The notes under the pieces: model-generated
The model's database searches: none
What the model saw: the letters and a program-made list of their open reading frames with translations, nothing else
What the model was told of the DNA's origin: nothing
Position numbers and translations under genes: made by a program
Origin: Acidobacteriota bacterium
Lineage (GTDB): Bacteria; Acidobacteriota; UBA6911; JACQSX01
NCBI GenBank assembly: GCA_016199665.1
Contig: JACQGG010000098.1
Coordinates: 1-27,165, forward strand
Direction: 5' to 3'
DNA length: 27,165 bases
Shown: positions 8,131 through 16,620 of the stretch, piece after piece
Layout of the letters: every line of letters begins with the position of its first letter
How positions within the stretch are numbered: the first letter of the stretch is position 1

Positions 8131-11100
8131 TCAAAAAATGAGCCGCAGGCCAAACTGAATCTGCCGCGCGGTCCCGGTGGTTGCGGTGAGCTTCGCAGAT
8201 TGGGGAAGAAGCTCCCCTGCACTGTTCAAAGGCCTGGTGGCGCCACCCGCGCCTGACCCCGCGAAGGGACCCCGAAAATTGGCCCGATTGAAAATGTTGA
8301 AAAATTCAGAACGAAACTCCAGCCTCGCCTTATCCCCGATGGCAGTGTTTTTCGTCAACGAAAAGTCAGTGGTGAACCGGCCGGGACCGATCATGGCGTT
8401 CCGCGCTACCAGGTTCCCTCCCAAGAATCCGGCAGGCGGAAGGCCAAATGCGGTCACGTCATAGTATGCGTCCGGATTACCCGGGTGGGTCGGATTATTG
8501 TTATTCCCCAGAAGGAGCGGCCGCTGACTCTGTAGCTGGCCCGACCTGGCTCGGTCAAAACCCAGCTCGGCGCTGAAGGGGGAACCGGTGGCGGCCCCTA
8601 GGATGCCGGACAGTTGCCAGCCTCCCAGCAGCTTTCCCTTGACTCCGGAGACACTGGAAGTCAAGGGAACGGGGTAGATCCAATTGAAGCTGAAGGAATG
8701 ACGAACATCGAAGTTGGCCAGCCCGCGATCCGCGGTGCGGTCGAAAGGATCCAGGGAACGTTGCAGGTGTCCCACCACAGAGACCGTCTCGCTGGACTCT
8801 GACATATCGTCAATGACTTTCCCCAAAGTGTAGGAAGCCTGAAAAATAAAACCGTTATCCATTCTCCGGTTCAGCCCCAGTTGGAATGAATGGTAATGAG
8901 AGTTCCCGTCGAAGGTCACCAAGCCCATGCTTGCAAAATTGGGGTTGAGCCGCGGATTACTTGCAGCGGGCGACGGGAAGAATTTCCTTCCGTCGACGAC
9001 CTGGAACCGCCGGATATTACTTTCGACCTTTCTCTGAAGATGGCGCCCGAGGGAACCTGCGTAGGCCGCCGTTACAACGGTCTGGGGCAAGACCTCCTGC
9101 TGAAAACTGAGGTTGTAATGCATTACATAAGGAGTCGAGACGTCATCATAATCAACCAGACTCTGTATACTGAGAATGGTCGGTGATACCAGGATGCTTA
9201 GAGGAATATTCGGGAAAACACCCTGAGCAGAAATATTGAATAGCTCCACGGTCTCCTTAAACGGAGGAATATCATCGATGCTGTCGGCGTAGTCCCGCGG
9301 CAGCACCTGGTCATAGAAAATGCCAAAGCCGCTCCGGACCGAGGTTTTTCCGGTACCGAAAGGATCCCATGCAATTCCCACCCTGGGCCCAAGACTCAGA
9401 AGCGAGGGGTTCTGAAGCATCTTCGCATCTTTGCCGACGGTAAATACAGGATCATTAAAAGGGTCCTTAATAAATCCCTGTATGCCGTTAACCTCATTAG
9501 GGGCCGTGATAAATTCATAGCGCAGACCTAAATTGAGGGTCAAATGGGGCGCCGCCTTCCAATCGTCCTGGAAATAGAATCCAAAGAGGTTTTGACGCGT
9601 TTCCCTCTCATCCACTTTCTTGAGTCCTACCGCCACCATTTGCGTGAGGTTACCCAAGGTCAGGAAGTCGAACAGTGAAGCGAAAGTGAACTCTCCATTG
9701 TCGCGAAACGGGACTTGTCTTTTGAAATGGATCTGCTTCGCGCTAAAGCCGAACTTCATACTGTGCTCACCCCGGGTGTAGGTAACATTATCGACCCACT
9801 CCAGGGTATCGAGAAGGGTTTCGTCGTGCAAAGCAGCGGCGTTAAGACCCAGATTAGCGGTCCCGGGAACAATGATGCCGCCCACCGGTTTACCGGGCAC
9901 AAAGCTTAATTCAGGAGCGTACTGGACCAATGGAACGACATCGCTGTCTTCATCGGACTTGTTCAAGCCGAAGCGGAACTGGTTGAGCAAATGAGCACGG
10001 ATGATCTTGGTCTCCTCGATGGCGATGTTTACGGTGCGGCTCCCCCGGACTGTTTCCGAGATGGGCAGTCCCGACGGTAAGCTAATGTCGGCCTTCTCCA
10101 ACGTATAGCGGCCGAAGAGGGAGTCCTTTTCAGTGAAGTTGTGGTCTCCCCGAAGCGTCACGTAGTGCCCGTTTGTCGTGTTGGTCGAAGCGGAAATAAA
10201 CTCGCCGACTCCATTGCCGAAATTCCTCGCGCCGGGGGTGGGCAGGGGAATCTTGGCCAGGTAAGGCTTGGCCTTCTCATTCACGGCAAACGGAGCACGA
10301 CCCGGGAGGATCCCTGCCCGGGCATTGGCGTCAGGCACATTTGAAATCGAGGTGATACCCAGCGCTTCCCTCAAACCTTCGTAGTTGCCCAGAAAAAAAG
10401 TCTTGTTTCTCCGGATCGGACCTTCCAGGGAGAATCCGAACTGATGACGCTTGAACTCCGGCGGCCCTCCGGCGTCAAAAAAGTTGCGGGCGTCCAGATT
10501 GTCATTACGGAGGAACTCGTAGACGGACCCGTGAAATTCATTGGTGCCCGATCGCGTGCTGACGCTGACTAACATCCCGGCATTGCGACCAAACTCCGCG
10601 CTGTAATTGTTGGTGATGACCTTAAACTCCCGAACCGTCTCAACCCCCTGCAGTGTACCGGCCGCACCATTGTTCCTTGCGTCCATCACTTCCACCCCAT
10701 CGATCATGAACTGGCTCATGCGATGCCGAACGCCGCCCGCACTGATCTTAATGCCTCTTCCTCGAGCCCCCTGCGAGTCCATATTGGTGGCGAGCACCGC
10801 TCCCGGCTGGAGCAGGGCCAGTTGCTGAAAGCTGCGACCATTCAAGGGAAGCGTGTCAATTCTTTCACGGTCAACCAGGCCCCCCAACTCCGCCTGGCTC
10901 ACATTGACCAGGGGCGCTTCTCCTGACACAACGACCCTGTCCGTGATTTCCCCAACCTTCAGTGAAAAGTCAACAAGCGCTTCTCTTCCAATGGTAAGCC
11001 CTATGCCGGTGCGAACTTCGGTTTGAAAGCCGGACAGACTCGCTTCGACTTCATAATTGCCCAAACTCAGGCTTGGGGCCGTGTATCTGCCCAGGTCGTC

Positions 11101-11283
11101 GCTTACTACATCTCTCCCGACGCCTGTGTCCAGATTCTTGACCCTCACGCTGGCGCCGGGAAGGACACCTCCGCTTGCGTCCTTCACCACACCCGAGATA
11201 GTAGCGGTGGGACTCTGAGCCAGAGTGAAACAGCTCAGACCGATAATGATAAAGAGAAAAATCGCGTTACACTTCTGTCGCAT
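8131..11283 (-). CDS. Oar-like TonB-dependent receptor TBDR2
   Basis: A 1050-residue outer-membrane receptor. Signal peptide cleavage is likely after Ala22 (FTLA-QS). A carboxypeptidase-regulatory-like domain (about 27-110, ISGVVKDASGGVLPG), a plug (about 125-245, TLPLNGRSFQQL and QFMIDGVEV) and a barrel ending in FGLRLIF follow. It is clearly more distant from TBDR1 than the broken copy is, so it probably binds a different or broader ligand. Start ATG 11283 is preceded by CGGAGGTG. Only about 19 bases separate this start from the edge of the broken receptor, so its native upstream region seems to be gone and transcription must come from further upstream. AH2 follows by 71 bases, suggesting a receptor-amidohydrolase pair. 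Confidence 0.92.
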   Translation of the reverse strand: MRQKCNAIFLFIIIGLSCFTLAQSPTATISGVVKDASGGVLPGASVRVKNLDTGVGRDVVSDDLGRYTAPSLSLGNYEVEASLSGFQTEVRTGIGLTIGREALVDFSLKVGEITDRVVVSGEAPLVNVSQAELGGLVDRERIDTLPLNGRSFQQLALLQPGAVLATNMDSQGARGRGIKISAGGVRHRMSQFMIDGVEVMDARNNGAAGTLQGVETVREFKVITNNYSAEFGRNAGMLVSVSTRSGTNEFHGSVYEFLRNDNLDARNFFDAGGPPEFKRHQFGFSLEGPIRRNKTFFLGNYEGLREALGITSISNVPDANARAGILPGRAPFAVNEKAKPYLAKIPLPTPGARNFGNGVGEFISASTNTTNGHYVTLRGDHNFTEKDSLFGRYTLEKADISLPSGLPISETVRGSRTVNIAIEETKIIRAHLLNQFRFGLNKSDEDSDVVPLVQYAPELSFVPGKPVGGIIVPGTANLGLNAAALHDETLLDTLEWVDNVTYTRGEHSMKFGFSAKQIHFKRQVPFRDNGEFTFASLFDFLTLGNLTQMVAVGLKKVDERETRQNLFGFYFQDDWKAAPHLTLNLGLRYEFITAPNEVNGIQGFIKDPFNDPVFTVGKDAKMLQNPSLLSLGPRVGIAWDPFGTGKTSVRSGFGIFYDQVLPRDYADSIDDIPPFKETVELFNISAQGVFPNIPLSILVSPTILSIQSLVDYDDVSTPYVMHYNLSFQQEVLPQTVVTAAYAGSLGRHLQRKVESNIRRFQVVDGRKFFPSPAASNPRLNPNFASMGLVTFDGNSHYHSFQLGLNRRMDNGFIFQASYTLGKVIDDMSESSETVSVVGHLQRSLDPFDRTADRGLANFDVRHSFSFNWIYPVPLTSSVSGVKGKLLGGWQLSGILGAATGSPFSAELGFDRARSGQLQSQRPLLLGNNNNPTHPGNPDAYYDVTAFGLPPAGFLGGNLVARNAMIGPGRFTTDFSLTKNTAIGDKARLEFRSEFFNIFNRANFRGPFAGSGAGGATRPLNSAGELLPQSAKLTATTGTARQIQFGLRLIF

Positions 11284-11301
11284 TTTTCACCTCCGTATTT
11301 T

Positions 11302-12472
11302 GCAGGTAAAAGCCCGCAAAGGTTTGGCGCCAGCCTTTGGTGGGGTCACCGGTAGCCACCCTCAGGTTAAACGGACGACCCTGCAGGAAGTCCGCCAGAG
11401 AACTAAACGTATACTGGCCGAATATGGTCGTCGTGCCGGGGATGCGCACATTGTTGTGGGTCCTCTGAATCTCTCCACCCACGCGAATCGAATGGACTCC
11501 CCGGGTGTATACAACCTGATCGGAAAATTGGTGGTCCACCCGAGTCAAGAAAAAGTCCTCATCCACCCTGCTGCTGGGATGGCTGATAAACTCGGCGGTT
11601 CCATCTCCGTTATTGCGGCCGTTGGGCGGAGGATAAAGAAACAAGTAAAGCTTGATGGGATCGGCTATGGTGACCCGCTGCGACCCGGGCAGAATTTCTT
11701 GACGGGCCGCCTCGTCAGGCACCACTGCGATGTTGGTGAGACCCAGCCGCTGTCGCAGTCCTTCGTAATTGCCAAAGAAGAAGGTCCGGTCTGTCACCAG
11801 CGGACCCCCGAAAGAAAAGCCAAAGTTGTTGCGTTTGAACTCGGGGGGTTCTCCCGGATCGAAAAAGTTCCGGGCATCCAGATTATCGTTGCGGTGAAAT
11901 TCAAAAATCGATCCGTGGAATGTGTTCGTGCCGGAACGGGTGGCCATATTCACGATGCCGCCGGGTCGTTTGCCGTACTCGGAACTGTACGCATTGGTCA
12001 AAACCCGAAACTCCCGGATAGCCTCCACCCCCAGATTGCTTCCGCTGATGCTGCCCACATACTCTCCTCCCCCCACGCCTCGCGCCGCCACCTCCGTTCC
12101 ATCGATGAGGAAACGATTTGAACCTCCTCGAGCTCCCGACACGTTATAAGCGGGCTGCGGCAGCGCACCCCCCGTCAATTGGAAGTGGAAGGTTCCCGAC
12201 TGCAGGCTGATGAGCTGGTCAAAGCTGCGACCATTCAACGGGAGATCCCGGATTGCCTTCTCGTCCACCAGGCCGGACACGGTGGCGCTGGTGGTCTCCA
12301 CCAAGGAGGCTTCGCCCCTGACCTCCACCCGCTCGGTAATCTCTCCCACCTTCAACACGAAGGTCAGATCCACTTCCCGCCCCACCGTCAAGGTAATCCC
12401 GCTGCGGACGGAAGTCTGAAATCCCGCCAATTCCGCGCCAATCTCGTAAGGCCCCAGCGGCAACTGCGGATG
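11302..12472 (-). pseudogene. Broken Oar-like TonB receptor (5', internal and 3' deletions)
   Basis: This stretch is homologous to TBDR1 residues about 75-588. It keeps the end of the regulatory-like domain, the plug (RDLPLNGRSFDQL, RFLIDGTEVAA) and part of the barrel. Three losses are visible by comparison: the signal peptide and first 74 residues are replaced by unrelated sequence; about 120 residues (395-514 of TBDR1) are missing in frame between HQFS and DQVVY, near base 11525; and the last ~460 residues are missing after AGFYLQ. A long reading frame still spans the region from 12826 to 11267, but its first ~120 codons lie in the tail of AH3 (other frame) and in intergenic sequence. It could not be exported or form a barrel. 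High similarity to TBDR1 implies a fairly recent duplication. Confidence 0.88.
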
Positions 12473-12573
12473 GAGAGGGTCATTGCACCAGGAGCCCGTT
12501 CGAAAATGGCCTTCGGCGTTCATTCCCGGCACTCCGGGCGCGACACGCCCGAGCCCGGCCAGTCCATCCGGCC

Positions 12574-12620
12574 ACAATCCGCATGCGCGGGCCCAGCCAA
12601 ACCGGGCAGAACCGGATTGT
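12574..12620. repeat. 8-bp inverted repeat with 31-base spacing
   Basis: ACAATCCG (12574-12581) and CGGATTGT (12613-12620) are perfect inverted copies. The GC-rich interior could stack into a longer imperfect stem. Function is unknown. Confidence 0.4.
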
Positions 12621-12653
12621 TCCAGCCTCATGCATGTAACAACGAATCCTGCG

Positions 12654-12670
12654 ACAGGCCTGCTGCCTGT
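12654..12670. repeat. Short hairpin, 6-bp arms
   Basis: ACAGGC and GCCTGT flank a CTGCT loop. It is weak on its own but lies 11 bases from the strong hairpin at 12682, so the pair may form one structured element. Confidence 0.35.
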
Positions 12671-12681
12671 TTCGGCGACCA

Positions 12682-12709
12682 GCAGAGATGCGCCACGGCG
12701 CATCTCTGC
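12682..12709. repeat. Perfect 12-bp hairpin with CACG loop
   Basis: GCAGAGATGCGC (12682-12693) and its exact reverse complement (12698-12709) flank CACG. Such a stem would be very stable in RNA. It lies about 75 bases after the AH3 stop on the minus strand and lacks a T-tract on either side, so it is not a classical terminator; an RNA 3'-end stabiliser, a REP-like unit or an end of a lost element are possible. Confidence 0.6.
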
Positions 12710-12782
12710 CCCGACCGATTTCATCTGGCGCCGTTTCCAACAAAAGCGCCCATCTGGAACTTGCGCCTCCGCCGGGCCCTTC

Positions 12783-14672
12783 TTATTGGGCTGACGGCCT
12801 TTCGTAGCTGATCTTGCCGCCAACAATGACCGTCATCACCGGAATTTCAGAAATGTCCTCTTCCGGAACGGTCATATAGTCTCCGCCCAGAATCACCAGA
12901 TCCGCCAGCTTGCCCGGTTCGATGGTCCCCAGGGTTTTCTCGTCTCCGTAAAAGCGCGACGCCCAGCGGGTTCCCATCCAGAGCGCTTCCTGGCGCGTAA
13001 TCCGCTCACCCGGACCCCAGACTTTTCCCGTCGCCTCATTCTTGCGCGTAATGAACTTCTCCAGGTTCATCATGTACCACTTGGCGCCGTATAGCTTCCA
13101 GGCGCGTCCAAACATGCCGCCTCCCTCAATGCCCTGAGCCGCCTGTCCCACGACCAGCCTCTTGGCCCTCTGGCCGAGGGGATCGAGGCCCAGGCCGTTG
13201 GTAACTTCCAGAACCGGCTTTAAACCCAGGTCGATCAGGCTGCGTATCGGGTGAGTTTGCGCCATCTGATCCGCTCCGTACTGAATCACAATCGCCTGCT
13301 CGGAACCCTTGTCCATGAAGCCAATCAGGGGAGCCAGGGACAAAACGGCGTCATAATTGGCCATTCTCCTGGCCAGATCCGGGGGCCGCATCAGGCCATG
13401 GACCATTCCAAAACGGCGTCCCTTGACCGGCCGGGTCTTGTTGATCTCATCCCAGGCATCGACCATCATCTCGACGCCGGCATCTCCCTTAATGTGCATG
13501 TCGGTGACATTCCACCCGTACTGGCCCAGCAGCACCGTGTTGTGAAACTCTTTCTTCCACCCGTCTTGTTCCTGAAACATTAAGGCCCACTTGTTTTGGC
13601 CAAACGGGCCGTACGCATCGCCGGGAAGTCGCTGCCGTTTGGGGGACCGGGTGAACATGCCGGCATTCCCTTCATTGCTGTCAACGACGGTGCTGGTAGC
13701 GCCGGCGATCTTGAGCCAATCGTCGCCGAGATCCCTGAAGTTCCCCATTCGCTTAAGATACCGCTCCATCTGCGGATTCTGCCGGCCCATTTCATGGCTC
13801 AGGCGCACCCGCAGCGGCAGTTCTCCCCTTCGGTACAGTTCCGACACAATCGTCAGCGGCAATCCCCACGCCCGCGATCCCATGGTGGTCACACCCAGAC
13901 TGTTGATCTTTTCAAACACTCCCTTCTGCAACTGGATCATCTCTTCCAGTCTTTTGTCATCCGGATAAGGAAGAGCTTCCATCTCCAGCACGCCCAGAGC
14001 CCATCCTCGAATCTGGCCGGTTGGCTCCCCCTTGTCGTCCAGAAAAAGCCCTTCTTTCACGTCTTTGGGCAACACACTCAGGGCCTTGCTGTTGACGACA
14101 CCTGCGGTCGTGTCATAGCAGATCAGCATCGGGTTGTTTGGAGCGACACTGTCCAGCAGCTTGCGATTTAACTGGTAGGCGGCATCGTCGCGCACGATGC
14201 CGAAGAAGACCCACTCGCCGGGCTTTACCTGGTCCACTCCCTGCTTGATCGCCCTGAGGAGATCATCCACCGTATCGGCGCCGATCTGAAACGTGTTGTC
14301 GTTGATCCAGTTGAGGGCCGAGCCGCCCGCCGGCACGGAACCCAATAAATTGCCGGAATGAGGGTCGTAAAAGCCGGGAACGAGCGTTTTCCCTTGCAGG
14401 TCGATCTTCTGAGTCTTGGGACCGGCCATTTTCAGAATTGCGGCGCTGTCACCGATCGCCAGAAATTTTCCATCCCGCACTGCGACGGCCTGAGCAACGG
14501 TGAACTTATCGTCCGCCGTCAGGACCTTTCCGTTGTGCAGAACCATATCGGCATAATGCAGCACCTGCGAGGGTAAATCCTGCTGCGCCCGGAGCACCGG
14601 AAAGGCCAGCGCGACGGTGACACTTAGGGCCATCCCTAAGACAAAAAAGTTGGTGCGATTTGGATCCCTCAT
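12783..14672 (-). CDS. Exported YtcJ-like amidohydrolase AH3
   Basis: A 629-residue paralog of AH2 and AH4. ATG 14672 is preferred over ATG 14687 because the intervening bases themselves form the ribosome binding site AAGGAGG, five bases before ATG 14672. A signal peptide spans about residues 8-29 (LRA-QQ). It shows VPGFYDPHSG (H105, Gly107 replacing the second His), DTT before AGVVNSKAL, retained DMHIKGD and GMVHG, EVTN instead of GSD, and LGTIEPGKLADLVILGG near the C-terminus. The NWINDN segment after the first motif marks it as the AH2/AH3/AH4 subgroup. It follows the second M29-like gene by 162 bases and precedes the broken receptor, so it probably belonged to a complete hydrolase-receptor unit before the receptor decayed. 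Confidence 0.88.
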   Translation of the reverse strand: MRDPNRTNFFVLGMALSVTVALAFPVLRAQQDLPSQVLHYADMVLHNGKVLTADDKFTVAQAVAVRDGKFLAIGDSAAILKMAGPKTQKIDLQGKTLVPGFYDPHSGNLLGSVPAGGSALNWINDNTFQIGADTVDDLLRAIKQGVDQVKPGEWVFFGIVRDDAAYQLNRKLLDSVAPNNPMLICYDTTAGVVNSKALSVLPKDVKEGLFLDDKGEPTGQIRGWALGVLEMEALPYPDDKRLEEMIQLQKGVFEKINSLGVTTMGSRAWGLPLTIVSELYRRGELPLRVRLSHEMGRQNPQMERYLKRMGNFRDLGDDWLKIAGATSTVVDSNEGNAGMFTRSPKRQRLPGDAYGPFGQNKWALMFQEQDGWKKEFHNTVLLGQYGWNVTDMHIKGDAGVEMMVDAWDEINKTRPVKGRRFGMVHGLMRPPDLARRMANYDAVLSLAPLIGFMDKGSEQAIVIQYGADQMAQTHPIRSLIDLGLKPVLEVTNGLGLDPLGQRAKRLVVGQAAQGIEGGGMFGRAWKLYGAKWYMMNLEKFITRKNEATGKVWGPGERITRQEALWMGTRWASRFYGDEKTLGTIEPGKLADLVILGGDYMTVPEEDISEIPVMTVIVGGKISYERPSAQ

Positions 14673-14834
14673 CTTTCCCTCCTTCATCAGGTATTGAGGT
14701 CAAACCATCGTTAAGTTACTGCGCCAGTCTACTCTGTCTCAAATCGGAAAAACTACCATTTTTGAAGCCACCAAAAATTGGCTGCGCCGCCCCAACCATC
14801 CCCTGGCAATCCGACATCGGCCCCGCAATCTGAC

Positions 14835-16469
14835 TCATGGAGTGAGGTACTTGTACGTTCCCTTCCTGACCTCTTCGACCTCCTTCTGAACGTAGGCAAA
14901 GGGGTCGTCTGCGTAGTCCTTTTGAAAATCACCTTTGACATTGATTCCCGGGATGGCAGGAATCCAGTCTTCCTTCAGCAGATCTTCGGCGCTGCCGTAC
15001 CTGCTAGACAGAGCCTTCACCTCCGGATCGTCCAGTGCGGTCATGCGTCCTCGATCAATGATCTTAAACCGCCGATCCGTGCCCCGGGTTTTTACTTCAT
15101 AGGTCATAAAATACTGATGGACGTGGAATCCATGGGCGTTGGGAACGTTATTCTTCTTGGCATATTCCTCAAACTCCGGGGCCAGGCTTCCCACGCCGAA
15201 TCCAAAGCGAAAGACCCCGGAACGACTCAACTCGACCACGTTTCCCGGCGCTTCGTAATATCGAAAACCTTTGGGATTCGTTCCCGGAACTCCCTCACAC
15301 ACGTAAAAGAAACCCGGATAGGGAAGATAGGGATAATGCAGGTTCTTGACTTTCTCATTAGCCAGGATGGCTCTCATGATTTCCCCCATTCTTCCTCCCC
15401 CCTCAACGCGATCAACCTTGCCCTTGCTGACATAAACCTTCACCAGCGGATAAAAGCCGTTGTGGTTTGAGGTTCCGGCAATGATCCCTTCCGCTTCCGG
15501 GACCACCTCTTCTTTGCGTCCCTCGGTCAGGTAGAGAAGCCGCGTACCCTGCAACGGATAGAGGTAAACCTGACCCACGTGATAGGTTCCTTTACTCCAT
15601 AGCTCCGCCTGCTCTTGTGTTAAAGAGAATCGCAGATCCGTTCCCTGGGGATCCGTATTCCGGGCCTGCTCGACCCAGGGAATGACCTCAACGGTCCTCT
15701 CCACGATCAGGCGCCAGACATCGGTAGGAAACTTGTCCGCAAAGAAACTCTGCATTTCTTTGAGATCTCCGTAGGAGAAGTAGCCCTTCCACTTTGGGCC
15801 GACCTCGGCTGCCGTATAGATTCGCAGGGGGCGGCCGCCGAAAACCGCATCATATTCCGGATGCAACTCCATCACGTATTTCCGCATGGCGCTGCGGTAC
15901 GCAGTGCCTGACTCCCTGGCGCCGACTTCATCTCCCAGGATGAAGACCCGATTTTGCCTGAGTTCGGCCGCCTCCTTTTGCAACTGCTCCGGAAGAATGC
16001 TGGGAAAAGACAAAGCTTCAATGTATCCGTCTCGAGGTCCGCGGGCGCCCTCCCCAAACGGTCCTTTGCTGATGATCTTCTTGGCGTAGGCTTCTTCACG
16101 AGAAATCCCCAACGCTTGGGCGACCATGTCATAATCGTAGACATAATCCGCTTCTATCTGTCGATCTTTGTACGCCTCAATAATCGCCTTCAGCAGCCTC
16201 ATGTCCTGCTGCGGGCGAATTTCCAGCAAAACCTTCTCCCCGGGTCCGACCTTTCCCAGGGGGGTTTCCCCTTCCACAGATCGGACGGCATTCCTGGCCA
16301 GCGAGCGCAACTGATCCTCCGTCACCGTTTGCTGGGAATAGGCGTGCGACGGATACCGCGGCGCCGCATAGGTTTGATCATCCGCCGGCTTGTTTCTGAA
16401 AGGGCCAAGATAGAAAATAACCAAGGCGAGACCGATGAAGATGCCTACCGTCAGTACTTTCCTTTTCAT
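14835..16469 (-). CDS. Membrane-anchored M29-like metallopeptidase homologue, copy 2
   Basis: A 544-residue paralog of the protein at 4471, similar along its whole length, including the N-terminal anchor helix (about 6-22, then FRNK) and the shared TYAAPRYP that follows. The same candidate active-site blocks are present: KVLLEI (79-84), GTDLRFSL, PEAEGIIAGTSNHNG, CEGVPGTNPKGF (E392) and HGFHVHQ (H446, H449, H451). Conservation of these blocks between two diverged copies argues that they are functional, whatever the reaction. ATG 16469 has only a run of G about nine bases upstream as a possible ribosome site. It lies between AH4 (upstream, 151 bases) and AH3. Assignment to aminopeptidase family M29 is tentative. 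Confidence 0.55.
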   Translation of the reverse strand: MKRKVLTVGIFIGLALVIFYLGPFRNKPADDQTYAAPRYPSHAYSQQTVTEDQLRSLARNAVRSVEGETPLGKVGPGEKVLLEIRPQQDMRLLKAIIEAYKDRQIEADYVYDYDMVAQALGISREEAYAKKIISKGPFGEGARGPRDGYIEALSFPSILPEQLQKEAAELRQNRVFILGDEVGARESGTAYRSAMRKYVMELHPEYDAVFGGRPLRIYTAAEVGPKWKGYFSYGDLKEMQSFFADKFPTDVWRLIVERTVEVIPWVEQARNTDPQGTDLRFSLTQEQAELWSKGTYHVGQVYLYPLQGTRLLYLTEGRKEEVVPEAEGIIAGTSNHNGFYPLVKVYVSKGKVDRVEGGGRMGEIMRAILANEKVKNLHYPYLPYPGFFYVCEGVPGTNPKGFRYYEAPGNVVELSRSGVFRFGFGVGSLAPEFEEYAKKNNVPNAHGFHVHQYFMTYEVKTRGTDRRFKIIDRGRMTALDDPEVKALSSRYGSAEDLLKEDWIPAIPGINVKGDFQKDYADDPFAYVQKEVEEVRKGTYKYLTP

Positions 16470-16620
16470 TCTACAGACCCCCCGTTAACAATCCGGACAA
16501 TGGAACCAAAGAAAAAACCCGGCACTGACTTTCTGGTTTTGTGCAAGTTTCAGCGTGCAATAGAAACATTCCGATGCCCTGATGTAACCAAGAATCGCGC
16601 GTCACGTGAGGGCCCGGTTC

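Larger units (their letters stand above)
12473..12782. other. 310-base gene-free, hairpin-rich spacer
   Basis: The gap lies between the AH3 stop and the first receptor-like residue of the broken gene. Reading frames through it show no family similarity I can recognise. It contains three perfect inverted repeats described separately (arms at 12574-12581/12613-12620, 12654-12659/12665-12670 and 12682-12693/12698-12709). No T-tract terminator or clear promoter is present. It probably replaced the 5' end of the broken receptor. Confidence 0.55.

Noticed and set aside
8060..8134. Upstream ATG giving AH2 25 more residues
   Set aside because: The extension would put charged and unrelated sequence before the signal peptide, and the downstream ATG has the better ribosome site.
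6431..8158. Long plus-strand open frame (575 codons) opposite AH2
   Set aside because: It mirrors AH2, which has family motifs, signal peptide and ribosome site. The plus frame shows no domain and is a GC-driven antisense shadow.
16470..16620. Possible promoter or terminator between AH4 and the second M29-like gene
   Set aside because: The repeated TTGCAC has no matching -10 box, and the T-run on the minus strand near 16510 has no stem before it.
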